A DNA stretch of 64,000 nucleotides from Eudromia elegans (GCA_003342815.1 PTEX01000147.1:62001-126000); one strand, 5' to 3'; positions 52,573 to 63,700 are shown, counted from the stretch's first letter. Program-made: numbers and translations. Notes: a model not told the origin generated them from the sequence alone.

Positions 52573-52726
52573 CTGCATAAGACAGGCGGTAAAGAAAGTT
52601 AGACCAAGTCTGTCTGTCAGGCACAACCTTGATGTAAAAAGCTGGTTGGCAGGTCACGGAGAAAGAAAGAATCATCTTTGAATTTCTGGGCTTTTTTTTT
52701 GTGGCAACTTTGGGTAACAGAAGCAC
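52573..52726 (-). other. Candidate minus-strand exon end (donor GCAG/GTAAAG), unproven
   Basis: A minus-strand open frame runs from about 52726 to a good splice donor: tatgcag followed by gtaaag, giving a last exon base at 52573 and a phase-1 end. The translation carries a FYIKVVPDRQTWSNFLYRL stretch that looks like ordinary folded protein, but I recognise no family. No strong acceptor is visible upstream. It lies downstream, in minus-strand order, of the exon pair at 53195-53713. It may be chance. Confidence 0.2.
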
Positions 52727-53194
52727 CTGTCCCTACGTAATCTAACTGAAATCATATTTCAACTTGGCCAAATGAAATGGTGACAATTTTTAACACTAGT
52801 CAATCCAGAACTGTTAACTTTCCAGATAAAAGTAATAATATCTNCCAACAATTCTTTAACATTGGGCAATACATCCTTAACCACTGAACAGCATCACATC
52901 ACTGATTCTTGTATATTTCTGCTTATAGTATTAGTATGTACTAGTAGAGATTGATGACCTCAGCAACCAAATACTGTTTTACAAGTCAGTGTAACAGAAA
53001 CCTTCCATAACAGTATGAGGGCTTCCAGAACATCTACAAAAATATCTTTCAAATGAAAAACATTACCTTATCTCAAGACAAAAAAATACTTAATTGGCAG
53101 CTAGTAGTGAAACAGATTTACATTACATATTTTTCTACCCAAAAGCATTCTAAAAACTTTGTCACTAGACAAAAGTCTTAAGCTAAATAAACAT

Positions 53195-53397
53195 TTAGCT
53201 TAAATTAAATTTCAAACTTCTTTGCACATATTTCACATCCCTTGGAAAATGTTCTTCTGTTGGACACCTTTCTGAACTGCTTTTACTCTGCTTCACTCTT
53301 AAAACAGTTTCAAAAGGGATGTCCCAGAATAGCTTTTCCAAATAAAAATGCCTCACTTTTGCATTAGGCATTAGAGTCATGAGATCTCCCAAGTTTT
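53195..53397 (-). other. Candidate minus-strand exon, second of a phase-matched pair
   Basis: An acceptor (tgtttgttacaacatacgtactag) ends at 53398. The frame continues 203 bases to a TAA stop at 53195-53197, unless a donor-like GTGAGG near 53369 is used. The first two bases AA complete a GAA codon with the single G left by the exon at 53504-53713, so phases match across a 106-base intron. The translation includes NLGDLMTLMPNAKVRHFYLEK. No known domain is recognised and no AATAAA was noticed just after the stop. Confidence 0.25.
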
Positions 53398-53503
53398 CTA
53401 GTACGTATGTTGTAACAAACAAACAGAATATTAAGCTTATAAACGTCTAACCAGAAAGAGACAATGCTAATCACAGCTATCTTAATGCAAACATTCCATC
53501 TAC

Positions 53504-53713
53504 CTTGCCTAAGAATGATGCGCTCAGTAACACGTTTGTACAGAGATCTACGTGGGAAGCAAACAGTGAGATAAATTTCTTCTATTTCTNTGCTCTTCCT
53601 CTTGGGGTTAAGCCACTTATCCAGTCTTCTATTTAAAATAAAGGACCTCAAAATTTCTTCGAGTTTGTCACACACAGATGGCTGTTTTGAAAACACAAAC
53701 TCATCAAAACCCA
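53504..53713 (-). other. Candidate minus-strand exon, first of a phase-matched pair
   Basis: On the minus strand a pyrimidine-containing acceptor (tgctgcttcttcattcctggaatctag) is followed by 210 open bases ending at a donor caag/gtagat. The segment holds four CpG dinucleotides (ctcgaa, cacgta, aacgtg, gagcgc), more than its surroundings. The translation, with one unknown residue at the N at 53590, includes CDKLEEILRSFILNRRLDKW and reads as a soluble helical protein. The exon would start in phase 1 and end in phase 1. I do not recognise the gene. The open frame also continues through the supposed intron, which weakens the splice argument. Confidence 0.25.
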
Positions 53714-53719
53714 CTAGAT

Positions 53720-56150
53720 TCCAGGAATGAAGAAGCAGCAGTAATAAGGCAGAAAAGATTTTCTGGTAGACACACCCAAGTTTATGAAAGTTTATCAGTA
53801 TGAGACTGCTCCTGCTTGACTAAAGCTTTGACTAATGCTTCTGTATCCCAAGCTATGTTCTACTTCTGTGTTTGTCCTGTCATCAAGCTCCTTCAGCTTT
53901 TCATATGCCTGTTTTTTCAACATATATTGTTACTAGTAATTAGATACCTGACTATGAGCACTAAATGTTATGTACCATATCCTTCAGAAATCAAAATCTT
54001 CTTTATCTCTATGNTAGTTATCTTATTTTACATCACTGCCATTAAAAAAGAAAGGATATGTAGTTGAAAATAGGTCATGGCAGAAAAAAAAAAGGCCTTC
54101 CCATGAGATCTTTTTCCAGAAATTGTGCCCAAAGACATAATCAGAATCCCTATATACCTATGTTTGATTGAATTTGGCAGTGGTACTATAATGATTTGTC
54201 ATTCTTTTTACAGTAATCAGTACTAGGAGACTAGTGGTATTTCCTTACATGCATACAAGCTCTTATTTTCTTAACTTCAGTGTCATGAATAATTGCCAGC
54301 ACCCAAGAGGGATGTGGAATCTACAAAGTTCTTTTTTAAAAACTTGAATAAACCTGATCTTACACTAGAGATTTCTTAGTTTTAAGTGTCTCTAATTAAT
54401 TACTGTTGCCCAGCAGATTCATACGTTATCCAATATTTCCTGAAGAGATTTGCAGGCAATGTTAGAGGCTAAATTCTTTCACACAGCACATCAAATAACA
54501 CTTGCTCATAACAGATAAGGCTTCCTCCTGATTATAACACCTAATGTTTCTTAGATCTTGAATTACAGTCGGAAAATATTTACAACTTGTATTTTTCTTC
54601 CCTTTTTCTCCCTTTTCCCATGGTGTCTGATGTGATCTGACTATATATCAATAACTTTATGAAATGCCCTGAATATAATCTAGAGACAGGCTGTTTCATG
54701 TGAAATTACTTTAATGGTTTTAAGTAAGAAGCTATTACTCCATCTACTAAATAGGTTTTATTATAGCTTCGGCTTTCAAACTGCCTACATGCAAGAAGAT
54801 TTCTGTAAATTTGCAATGCATATACTATGAGATGATATTTAATTTAGTTTCTGTTATGATTCAGTTCCCACAGAAATAAATGAAAGTCATTGTGTTGACT
54901 TAATGACAACTGGACCTTAAAAGGATAGTGCACTGCCTATATAACAGAAGGGTCAAGATGGTATTTCTAAGTGTTTCAAATATGACTGAAAATTTAGAAA
55001 TCTCTTATGAGATAAAGACATAATCCCAGTGAAGTCAGCAAAGATAAACTGATATAAATTATTTCAGATAAACTGTTCCCTTTCGAGAAATGATGCAAAA
55101 CCATAGTAGCCTCAGGTAAGAATCAAGACACAAAACAAAAATGCTTTGTATGATAAAGACTCTACTGCACTTATGAACATAATAACACATATTTTCTTCT
55201 TTTTCATTTTATACTTGCATTTATAACTTAATCAGGGTCTCCTACCCTGTTTTCTGAAGGGCTATAAACCTGCAATAGTCTTTGCTTCAGGATTTTATGA
55301 TCTATTAGAGATTTTGCCTGCAGAGTGTATGCTTCAATCTCTGCAAAGTAATGCATCGGCACTACAAGATGCCTTCTTGTTTAATAGTGTTCATATTTTG
55401 CAAATAGTACTTCACCTAGGGATAAAGACTTCCCTGAAAAAAACCTTGACCACTTCAGTATAGGTCTTCTTGTGCTCTGTGTAAAATATGTTGGAGGACC
55501 CACTCCTACTGAGGAAGCTTCTTCCTGAAGCTTCTGACACCCTCCCTTGCTCCCTTAAATCTTCCAGAGGGAAGGACAGTAGCTGAAAAAGCTGATTCAC
55601 TTTGTACTGTTAAAACTGCATGTGACTGGACATTTCTGAACACTGTAATTAGTTATGAACCTTTTTTTTATTTTTATTTTTTAGTTTGATATTTCTATAT
55701 AGCATGAACCAGAATGAAGCTATTATCCAATGATCAGTTTGCAATNAGATATCACTCGTTTGTTTCTTCCTTATCTAAACTCTCTGTTTTAATACAACAA
55801 TTATTCTGTATCTAGTTTCACCCTGTAATGAAGTCTGGTCCTTTAAATGTAAATAATCATAATTAATGAAATACTCAAACAGAATCTGTTAAAGTGTCAA
55901 GTACTTTCATACTTACATGAGACATAACACTACACTTTCCAAAATCTTGATTTTTGGAAAATCTTGCTTAAAAACAGCAACATCTGACTAGTAGTCATTA
56001 GTAGAGTAAACAAAGTTGCCAAATCTGCAGTTAGATTATAACCTCCTTTGAGCTACTGAACTTGATCTGCTTTTGTAAGTGAAATGTGCATGATATTAGG
56101 CCAAATCATTCCTCTCAAGGACTGTTCCCATAGCCGTAAAGATCTAAAAA
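53720..56150. other. Mostly unique non-coding DNA
   Basis: A minus-strand open stretch at 55412-55600 has an acceptor-like cttttcag (plus 55582-55589) and a donor-like ctag/gtgaag near 55417, but no recognised domain. A T-rich tract lies at 55661-55682. Nothing else recognised. Confidence 0.35.
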
Positions 56151-56159
56151 ATAATAATG

Positions 56160-56280
56160 ATATAAAAAGTTTATTGTATTTTTATTGTATATTGTATTAA
56201 TATTGTATTATATGTTTATTGTANGTTTGCTGTTTTTATTAAGAAGACTATATATTAAATATGGAATATAAATGTTAACT
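56160..56280. repeat. Degenerate TTATTGTAT tandem repeat
   Basis: Words of the form ttattgtat and attgtatta recur four to five times between 56170 and 56226, interrupted by one N at 56224. AT-rich simple sequence. Confidence 0.7.
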
Positions 56281-56434
56281 TTAGAAAAAAAGGGGAACGA
56301 GAAACTGTTAGTAAAAATAGTGAGTAAGGAAACAGAGCTAGGATGGATTTGATTAATATGTTAGAAAGAGCAAAACAATCTCAGTACATCTTAAATAGTT
56401 TCACACAACTTAATTAGGTTCTACTTCTCCAGTA

Positions 56435-56546
56435 TAAACATATATGTTTACAGCTATCCACGAAGTAAAAACATAAAACCATGAAGCTATCCATGAAGTT
56501 AAAACATAAATCTATTCATTTGTTTATTTATTTATTTATTTATTTA
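56435..56546. repeat. 16-bp palindrome, 33-base duplication and (TTTA)6
   Basis: A perfect palindrome taaacatatatgttta lies at 56435-56450. Next comes a direct duplication of agctatccacgaagtaaaaa-type sequence: 56452-56484 and 56485-56510, with the second copy shortened. A (TTTA)6 microsatellite follows at about 56523-56546. Confidence 0.85.
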
Positions 56547-57409
56547 AATATCTCTCAGTGCCAGCATTCTATTTTAAAAAGCAAAATTAAGGTAATGTAA
56601 GATTCTGTATTTATGGTCTGATCTACGGCACAGCATTTCACCAACTCCCCAGCACAATACTGAGCCTTAACATTATGAGATGTTTCATCATTGGGAAGGT
56701 AATAGCTCTCAGCTCTGTTCATCCTCCTTTGAAACAGCATATCTACCAANTTTATGCATGTGAGAAAGCTGGAATTATGACTCCAGCTCTCGACTAGATT
56801 TTATAGCTGCTTATAGCTGGCAAGTTATGGAGAGCAGCAGTGAACAGCAAAGATNTGCTGCTCCCTGATCCCGAGCAGCCCAGTCTCAGCAAAACTGCAA
56901 TCTCAGCAAAGGGATTTCCTCTGGGATTTGCTCCACTCGCACAGGGTTGGGATTATGCCAATAGATGATGTGGGCAATGCAGCCACGGCCAGCGTTGTTC
57001 CTTTCCCAATACACTATGCCTTATCTCTGTGTGAGGGACAAAGGATGGTCAGCCAGTTGGCAGCTCTCTGGGCAGCCAGAAGCATCTGGCATCTCTCTTT
57101 CGCAANGAAGAGCTGCCCCATGACTGGGCACCCAGGTCCCAGATAAACTCCTGAAGGACAAAGCAGGACAGGGCAAGAGTCACATGCAATATCCAAGCAT
57201 ATATTCTCCTAGTCGCAAATTCTCTCACCTATTCTGTTCAGTGAAAATGGTACATGAAGGGAATGTGGCAATGGCTGTTTATAAAAGTGAGAGTATGCAC
57301 TATGAGAATATGCGTGACTATTGTTAAATAAGAGCAAATTTGGGAAAAAAAAGTTGAATTATTATTGTTTATTATTGTGGGTTGAACTCATAATGCTGAC
57401 ATTTACAAT

Positions 57410-57437
57410 GGTAGATACTGGAAGGTAGATACTGGAA
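57410..57437 (+). repeat. 14-bp perfect tandem duplication
   Basis: The word ggtagatactggaa occurs twice in tandem, at 57410-57423 and 57424-57437. A local slippage event. Confidence 0.9.
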
Positions 57438-57873
57438 TGAGTGAAATAAATGAATAATGACTTTCCACAAAATACTGCTCACAATAACNGACATTTTCAG
57501 TCCCTCCTTTAATGCCTTACTGCATGTTCAATTCCTATTGCCATGTTAAAATACAACTTTTGACTTTCAAATGTTACAGAAAATGTCTTACCACCTTGAG
57601 GAAAGATGTGAATGTCAAACAAAATTAACTCATCATAAAACAACAGTGTATCTTCTCCCATGGATAGATTGCAAAGCAATAACAAAAGTATTTGTATAGA
57701 AGTAAACTAAACGCCAGTAGGGAGATTTTACTACCCTTTTAGAGGAATTTGCATGTACCTGCCATTATACAAATATCCAAATTCCTTTTTACTTATAGCT
57801 ATCTTTATCTATCTTATCCACAGCTCATGTTTTTGATAAGATTGCTGGTGCCTAAGGTATTGGGGAAGACTNT

Positions 57874-57933
57874 GGGAAAGGGGAGGGAGAAGGAAGAGGG
57901 AGGTGACCCTCCTTATCCCTCCCTACCCCCACC
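57874..57933. repeat. Purine-to-pyrimidine switch with G-run cluster
   Basis: A G/A-rich half (GGG at 57874-57876, GGGG at 57880-57883, GGG at 57885-57887, GGG at 57898-57900) is followed directly by a C/T-rich half (ccctccttatccctccctaccccc). Around the switch, ggagg-tgac-cctcc can form a short hairpin. The third loop is 10 bases, so G-quadruplex potential is moderate. Confidence 0.7.
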
Positions 57934-57939
57934 ATTTCC

Positions 57940-59300
57940 GTGTGCCTGCCTTTATGTACAGTGTGTACAATAAAATATGAGGGCAGTTTGTACTTTGGAG
58001 GGCAACCTCCCCAAAGAAAATCTGCAATTCTCTGTATTTTTTTTTCTGCAGAGTGTGAATGCTATGTTCTGCAGCTCTGCACTGAAAGTAGGTAGGAAAA
58101 GCAAAACCCAGAAATCCCTAGATTATTTTCCTCTATTTTTGCTGTGCATAGATGGGGTCTCAGGTGAGCTCCTGTGTAGTACTGACACCATCAGCCACTG
58201 GGTATCCGGTTNTGGTCAGTATCTGAGGTTTCTTGGTAAGAGGTACTTACTCACTCTCCTAGTTCATGTGCTAAAACTAAAGCCGGGGGATGCTTTGCAC
58301 TTCAAAGAGAATAGTTGTCCTCTTTCTTTAAAGAATCTGTTTTTAACAGGAGACAGTTTTTATTTTGGGATGCATTAATATTTATAAATAGCATCATCTT
58401 TTGTCAAGGACTTTACCAAGTTACTAAAACAGGGATCCAGCTCAACTGGTCGAGTTACTTAATATCTGTCCTATATGTCAGCACTGATATAACAAGAATA
58501 TCAGTACTTCCCTTCTTCATACAAAGATGGGACTTGGCTTACTGGCTGTGTGTGGGACATCAGCCCTGCAATGTAAGGAAGGGTTTGGTCCTTGTTTGGA
58601 CCCGCACGTTATTCTCCAGTGTGAGCAGTGTGAGTGTCTCGCTTTCCAAAGTGTGACTGGTGTGTCTAGTGTGATCTCTTGAGTCTTTACAGATTTTTTT
58701 TTTTAAATTCATTCTCAAGAACACAAAGGCACAAGCCTTTAGAAGCATTATTTTTCAGTGAGGAAGGTCTGCTTATTTACTCTCAGATTTATTGTGGACT
58801 CATAGACCCTTCCCACCTTGTGATTACATCCAAATTACATTCCTGATTTCATGCTTAAGCAGAAGAAGCTAATTGCTGGGAGACTTCATGTACTCAGAGC
58901 TATTCATTGCAATTAAAGTATAATAAACTGGAAGGCTGTCAGACATTAAATTTTGTTATCTGGCTGGCTTCGATTATCCAACATGGACCACGATCGAAAT
59001 CTTTATTTCCCATCACACGCTTGCTCCCTGCTTTCCTTTGGACAGCCTTGAAAGACAACAGTTGTAATCTACAAGTACTATTACATTTTCAAAAATGTTA
59101 AACTCTGACAGTGTTTTGCCACCATCCTGTACTTNATCTCTTTTTTTATCTTGGGCTGACTTCCCTTAATAAACATTCATGAAAATGCAACCAAAGCTAA
59201 TTGACACAGTTTTTCCTTTTCCATTTTGAGTTGCCTTGTTCTTGGTTTTACTTAGTTTTAAAGTACATATTAGAAATCAGCCCTCTTTGAAAAGAACACC
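57940..59300. other. Unique DNA with overlapping plus-strand open frames
   Basis: Two plus-strand frames, 57977-58378 and 58315-58656, overlap in different registers. Their translations are ordinary but show no domain, and no acceptor and donor pair stands out. Treated as non-coding. Confidence 0.35.
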
Positions 59301-59316
59301 TGCCCTGTTTACTTAC

Positions 59317-59536
59317 NCTGCCTGAGAAATAAAGTTCTCTCTTAATCGTAACATTTTTTTCTCCAGGCATTTCTGTGACAGTCTCTTCCAAATGTCTGCA
59401 AGTGTTTGGCCAGTCACTTTCATACTGAAAGAGGGTGTTATTTTCTGGTGGAAAATCCTGATCAAAATGAAAGCTGTTGTCACTCTTAATAAACAGAAAA
59501 TATTCCTTCCCTTTTACACAGCCATGTAACCTCTCA
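59317..59536 (-). other. Candidate minus-strand exon between acceptor and GTAAGT donor
   Basis: On the minus strand a strong acceptor (ttttcttcttggttgtaccttttcag) precedes 220 open bases that end at cagN/gtaagt, a near-perfect donor; the N is the last exon base (59317). It sits inside the longest gap-free open frame of the window, 164 codons at 59248-59742. The exon would begin in phase 2 and end in phase 0. The translation has two potential N-glycosylation sites (NNT and NVT) and two cysteines, which would fit an extracellular segment, but I recognise no family. No partner exon with certain phase match is identified. Confidence 0.3.
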
Positions 59537-59742
59537 CTGAAAAGGTACAACCAAGAAGAAAAGTTTTCTAACTTTTTTTGTAACCAGAAATAGTTTGTTA
59601 GTGTATGCAAGCTACTCATTTCAAGATTGAATTTCTTCTCTAAGAGATATGGTATTAAATGTCTCATGAAGCTTGCTAGGGCTCCCTGCTTTCTCATCAA
59701 AGCTTGTAAGGTTTGAAATTTCACACCAAAAACATTAAACAT

Positions 59743-60890
59743 ATGAATGTGTCACTTTCTTAGTATAAGTTAACAGGCATCACTATTATACTAAGAATTC
59801 TCAAATGTTTTTAACTCCTTTCTGTTTCAAAGGAAACTTGTCATGAAGAACATTTGCCTGCTCTGTTCTCTGTAATTTCAGTTGGATTCACTCAGAGGTA
59901 AGACTACAAGGTCAGGGTTACTGAGCACCCACAAGAATGGGAACCAATCTAGCTAGGCCATGTTCAGATATGCTGTAATTAGATTGACAGAAATATGCAT
60001 ATAAAGATGCACACAGATAGTAGTCCATATAGACATACTTTCCATCTGGATTTGTAAGTGAGATGCAAGGGCAGCATTTGTGCAGTAAAGCTGCATTATG
60101 CAGAGTGGAAAGCTCCCACACTATAACACACATACACAGNAAGAAGTACAAACTCTAGATTTATCTCTGGAGAGTATACATTTGCAGGTGAGCAGATGGG
60201 AAGCAGGGATTCTCTAAGTCGTGGGGTTGACGCAAGGATGAAATGGAAGTGGTGAATCAGTCATNTGCGGGGAATCCGGCCATGCCAGACTGAGGTGTGG
60301 AGCATCACTCTAAGAGGAGACTGACAGAGATTTGTTCCCTTCANCATCTCCATCCTGCTGTCTTTGCATGAGAAACCCACAGGCTCTAATGCTCTCCTGG
60401 AGCCAGCTATGTACANGGACTCACAGTATTTCTGTATCACATACATGTAAAATAAGAAATTACCTGCTAGGTACACTCTATCTCTTTCCCATTAGAACTG
60501 ATATTTTGGGAGAAAAAGTCTTTCTCCATCTGGCAGAAGGAGGATTACGGTTACCTGTTGAGAGATACAACACATGTAAAATATAACAGCCTAATTCAAA
60601 ACCTCTTGAAGTTATTAGAATGATTCCTGTCATTCTAATCCCAAGGGAATTTTCCTCAGCCTCAGAGGCCATGTTTTCCACTAATATTACTCTGCCTAGT
60701 GGAATTTTCAAAAGTACCTTAACAGACGAGGTATCTAGTTGTCTTAAGATTCAGGTACATTAACTGCTTTTCGCTATATTTTCTCCTGAAAACGCAATGA
60801 CTAGGTGATAGCTGCAATATACAAACATCTTTGCAAATCTGACTCTTAGCAATATGCCAGGGAGCACACGGCCTGTCAGTAACCAAATTC
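59743..60890. other. Unique DNA, possible further minus-strand open segments
   Basis: A minus-strand frame at about 60605-60760 reads VKVLLKIPLGRVILVENM, followed by more ordinary protein-like residues, up to a weak donor-like agag/gttttg. No clear acceptor. Recorded only because it lies among the other right-end candidates. Confidence 0.2.
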
Positions 60891-60903
60891 AAGAGTACTG
60901 ACT

Positions 60904-60948
60904 CTGGTTGCAATGCAAGCTGGTTGCAATGCAAGCTGGTTGCAATGC
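60904..60948 (+). repeat. 16-bp perfect tandem repeat, 2.8 copies
   Basis: The unit ctggttgcaatgcaag is repeated at 60904-60919 and 60920-60935, with a partial third copy to 60948. All copies are identical, so the expansion is recent and likely variable between individuals. Confidence 0.95.
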
Positions 60949-61086
60949 TGCTTTTAGAAGCACAGCCAGTCAGCACTGATAAGTAAGGAAATTTCACTTC
61001 ATGAGTATGCCTGACTGATGTGAATAAAGATAACTGTAAATAAAGATATTCAAAATTGTTTCTCAACTATGCAATTGAGTCTTATT

Positions 61087-61119
61087 AAAACAAAACAAAA
61101 CAAACAAACAAACAAAAAA
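61087..61119 (+). repeat. (AAAAC)n / (AAAC)n microsatellite
   Basis: Runs of aaaac shifting to aaac units, ending in an A run. Confidence 0.85.
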
Positions 61120-62110
61120 GCTCATTTTTTTAACTACACTCTTGGAAAAAAAATAAATACAGTTTGGATTTAAAAACTCCAAATGACTTAATTTTATTTC
61201 CTGGGGACTTTTTCTCTTTTTCCATGGTGGTTAAAAACTTCCTGTGAGTCATATTTATTTCCTTTTTATTCTAAAAACAAAAGCTTTCTTTTTTAAGTTC
61301 TATTTCCTATACTACTCCCTACTTTTCCTCATGGAATTTTTTACTTAAAAAAAAAAAAGTACACTTGGTTAGGGTAAGGGATACCACTTTATTTAACTTG
61401 GCCTCTCTAAGGACTTCCATATTTGTTTACAATTTGCAAGGTTTCCAATTTCATCCAGGCAGAAAATGGTTGCTAAGCAGCCAGGCTGCTCTTTAAAAGG
61501 CAGCCACAGGGCCGGATCCTGCAGCGACTCGTACATTTGGTGATATGCAGGGTTGTGCCCAAAGAAAGGAGAGCATTTACATATACCTCCCAAGGCTGCA
61601 CTAGTACATACCCCTGTATATCTTGTATATGTGTGCACAAGTGTGTACATTTATATACTTAGTGAGAAAGAAAAGCAGGAATTGTGTCTGCTTTCCTATA
61701 TGCATTTCTGGGCACAAAGGTACCATGAGACTTAAAACATAATACCTGTCATATTAAATTAATTAATAATTGCCTAACCTGTGATGACAGTATGAATCAG
61801 ATCCACTGAGTTATGCCTTAGAGCAATCCATCATAAAAACCTTGCATTAGTTTTTTCTAGCAGTCTTACAAGCTTCTTGCCAGACTTCAAACAGGAAAGA
61901 GAAAGGCTTTGAAGCAAACCGGATAGAGAGGTTTATAATATATACAGGAGTGGTCAAGTAATGCCTCAGNTTTTCTTGTGTTGTCATGTCTCTGGAATTA
62001 TTTTTACTAAAAATTACTCTGTTAGCATTTATGCAAGTGTGTGAAATGCATAAACATGTTTTTTAAAAAATGAAGATTTCACTCATTAATCCTTTACTCA
62101 TTTTTAAGAA
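61120..62110. other. Unique non-coding DNA
   Basis: No gene recognised. The word cagggccggatcctgcagcgactc (61506-61529) resembles the terminal word of the old palindromic repeat noted at 27510-27645, but no internal part follows, so it is not called. Confidence 0.35.
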
Positions 62111-62490
62111 TTAAGATCGAACACAGCAGTTGGACAAATGAATTCTGCATTCTGAGATCATAAAATGGACCAAAAGCTTTAAAGGATCTGTAGCAAAATN
62201 TGGATTAATTTTGATGTCCAAGGACTGAGACTTCAGTAAATCCAATCTAAACAGACTCAAAGCCATCATTCCTGCTTCGTACCTAAAACTGGTGTGGATT
62301 TCATCCTCCGAGCACTTCAGCACTTTCTCACTAGTGTCCTTGAGAGGCAAGTTGAATGTCTGGGTGCTAGTACGGCANATGGGAAACCAGTCAAGGCAGT
62401 ATAGGGTCTTTTTAAAAACNGCAACAGGGAGTTTCAATTGAGGAGAGGTGTCAGAAATTCCTTGCTTCACAAGCCTGGTGGCAAATAGGT
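62111..62490 (-). other. Long minus-strand open frame, unrecognised
   Basis: The minus strand is open for about 127 codons from just after a TAG near 62491 to a TAA at 62111, with four N-bearing codons. Composition is less AT-rich than usual in this window. An internal donor-like ttttag/gtacga lies near 62285. The translation includes TSTQTFNLPLKDTSEKVLKC. I recognise no domain or family. It could be an exon, part of a decayed old element, or chance. Confidence 0.2.
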
Positions 62491-62499
62491 TGCTCTAGT

Positions 62500-63150
62500 A
62501 TCAATGTATTTGGCCACCAACATTTTAATCACTCTGATGCCTAATTTCATCAGATTGCCTAGTTGTTAAAATAACTTCAGCAGCCACTCAGCTACTCAGC
62601 TATTGGGTTTCATCATTGCTTAAACAAGACACTTCCAGTACTTCTTACCTGACTTTGAGCTATATGTAATCACATATAATACTATTCCTGTATTCTATAA
62701 CCCTGTGTAAATGTTGGCATTTTAGCAGCATATGACAATTTAAGGTTTTGGCTGAATCTCCAGCACTTCAGAAAACTTCTGTTTCTCTTTGGTGTTGAAA
62801 AGAAAACTGATTTAAACTATATTTTTAAAAAGGCAGTGGGAAGTTAAAAGGAGAAGTCACACACATGACTCATAGTCCTGAAAACAGCTGTACTGCTTCT
62901 GGTGACAAAGGGCTGTTTTTATGCATTATGTAACTTTGGGAAAATCAGTGTGCACCACATTTACTGCAACAGAAAGATATGTGACACAAAATTAAAAAAA
63001 AAAAGTATCTTCTACCCTTACAAGGAGATTCTTGCCTTTGTCCATCAAAAAAGCTCACTTTCTGTCATTAAAAAAAAATGCAATGTATTTGTTGTAATAG
63101 ATTGGGTCAGTTAGGAAGANCATAAATTATGGCGGACTCAAAATTAATCA
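62500..63150. other. Unique non-coding DNA
   Basis: Nothing recognised beyond short A tracts near 62992-63004 and 63070-63078. Confidence 0.4.
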
Positions 63151-63156
63151 AAACTA

Positions 63157-63195
63157 TGCTCCGAGTGCTGAACAACACACGGAGCATGTTGTTCA
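63157..63195. repeat. Two overlapping, mutually exclusive hairpins
   Basis: Stem 1 pairs tgctccg (63157-63163) with cggagca (63180-63186). Stem 2 pairs tgaacaaca (63169-63177) with tgttgttca (63187-63195). All pairs are perfect, and because the stems interleave they form either alternative structures or a pseudoknot. An AATAAA word starts at 63195. Confidence 0.8.
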
Positions 63196-63287
63196 ATAAA
63201 AAAATGCCAGAAATCCAAGCAGTCCATAGCCTAACTGTAGACACTTTAATGAGAGAGAAAAAGGGCTCTATGGCAATCATCAGGTAA

Positions 63288-63335
63288 ACATATTTGATAC
63301 CAAAGGTGCTTACATATCTGATACCAAAGGTGCTT
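63288..63335 (+). repeat. 24-bp tandem duplication
   Basis: The unit acatatttgataccaaagg plus tgctt occurs at 63288-63311 and, with one substitution, at 63312-63335. A recent local duplication. Confidence 0.95.
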
Positions 63336-63694
63336 GGATCATGAAAGAGTAAACTCTTCACTGGTGTGTACTTCAAATGGTTATTTTTGTGCATGGCTGT
63401 ATTTTGTTTCTCAACAACCATAACAACTTAAGAGGGTTTTTTTTCTTACAGTACTCTGTTAGAGTGCTGCAAATACTGACACTAGCATGCTGTGGATAAA
63501 CATTATGTGATAAAACTTATTGAAATATATACAAATATCAGAATTTTGATATACCTTAAATTACTTGGCAAATTTAGCACTGCTGAAGGCAAAAGAAATT
63601 CCACTGAATTCAGATACTTCACTGTGTGATTCAGCAACAGGGTATAAATATGCAAAGACTAACAGACTAGGTTCACTACTCCCGCAGGACTCAG

Positions 63695-63700
<6 letters not shown>

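Noticed and set aside
57977-58656. Two overlapping plus-strand frames of 133 and 113 codons
   Set aside because: Different registers, no recognised motif and no clear splice sites.
61506-61529. Terminal-repeat-like word of an old palindromic element
   Set aside because: Only one end-like word is present and no internal part of the element follows.
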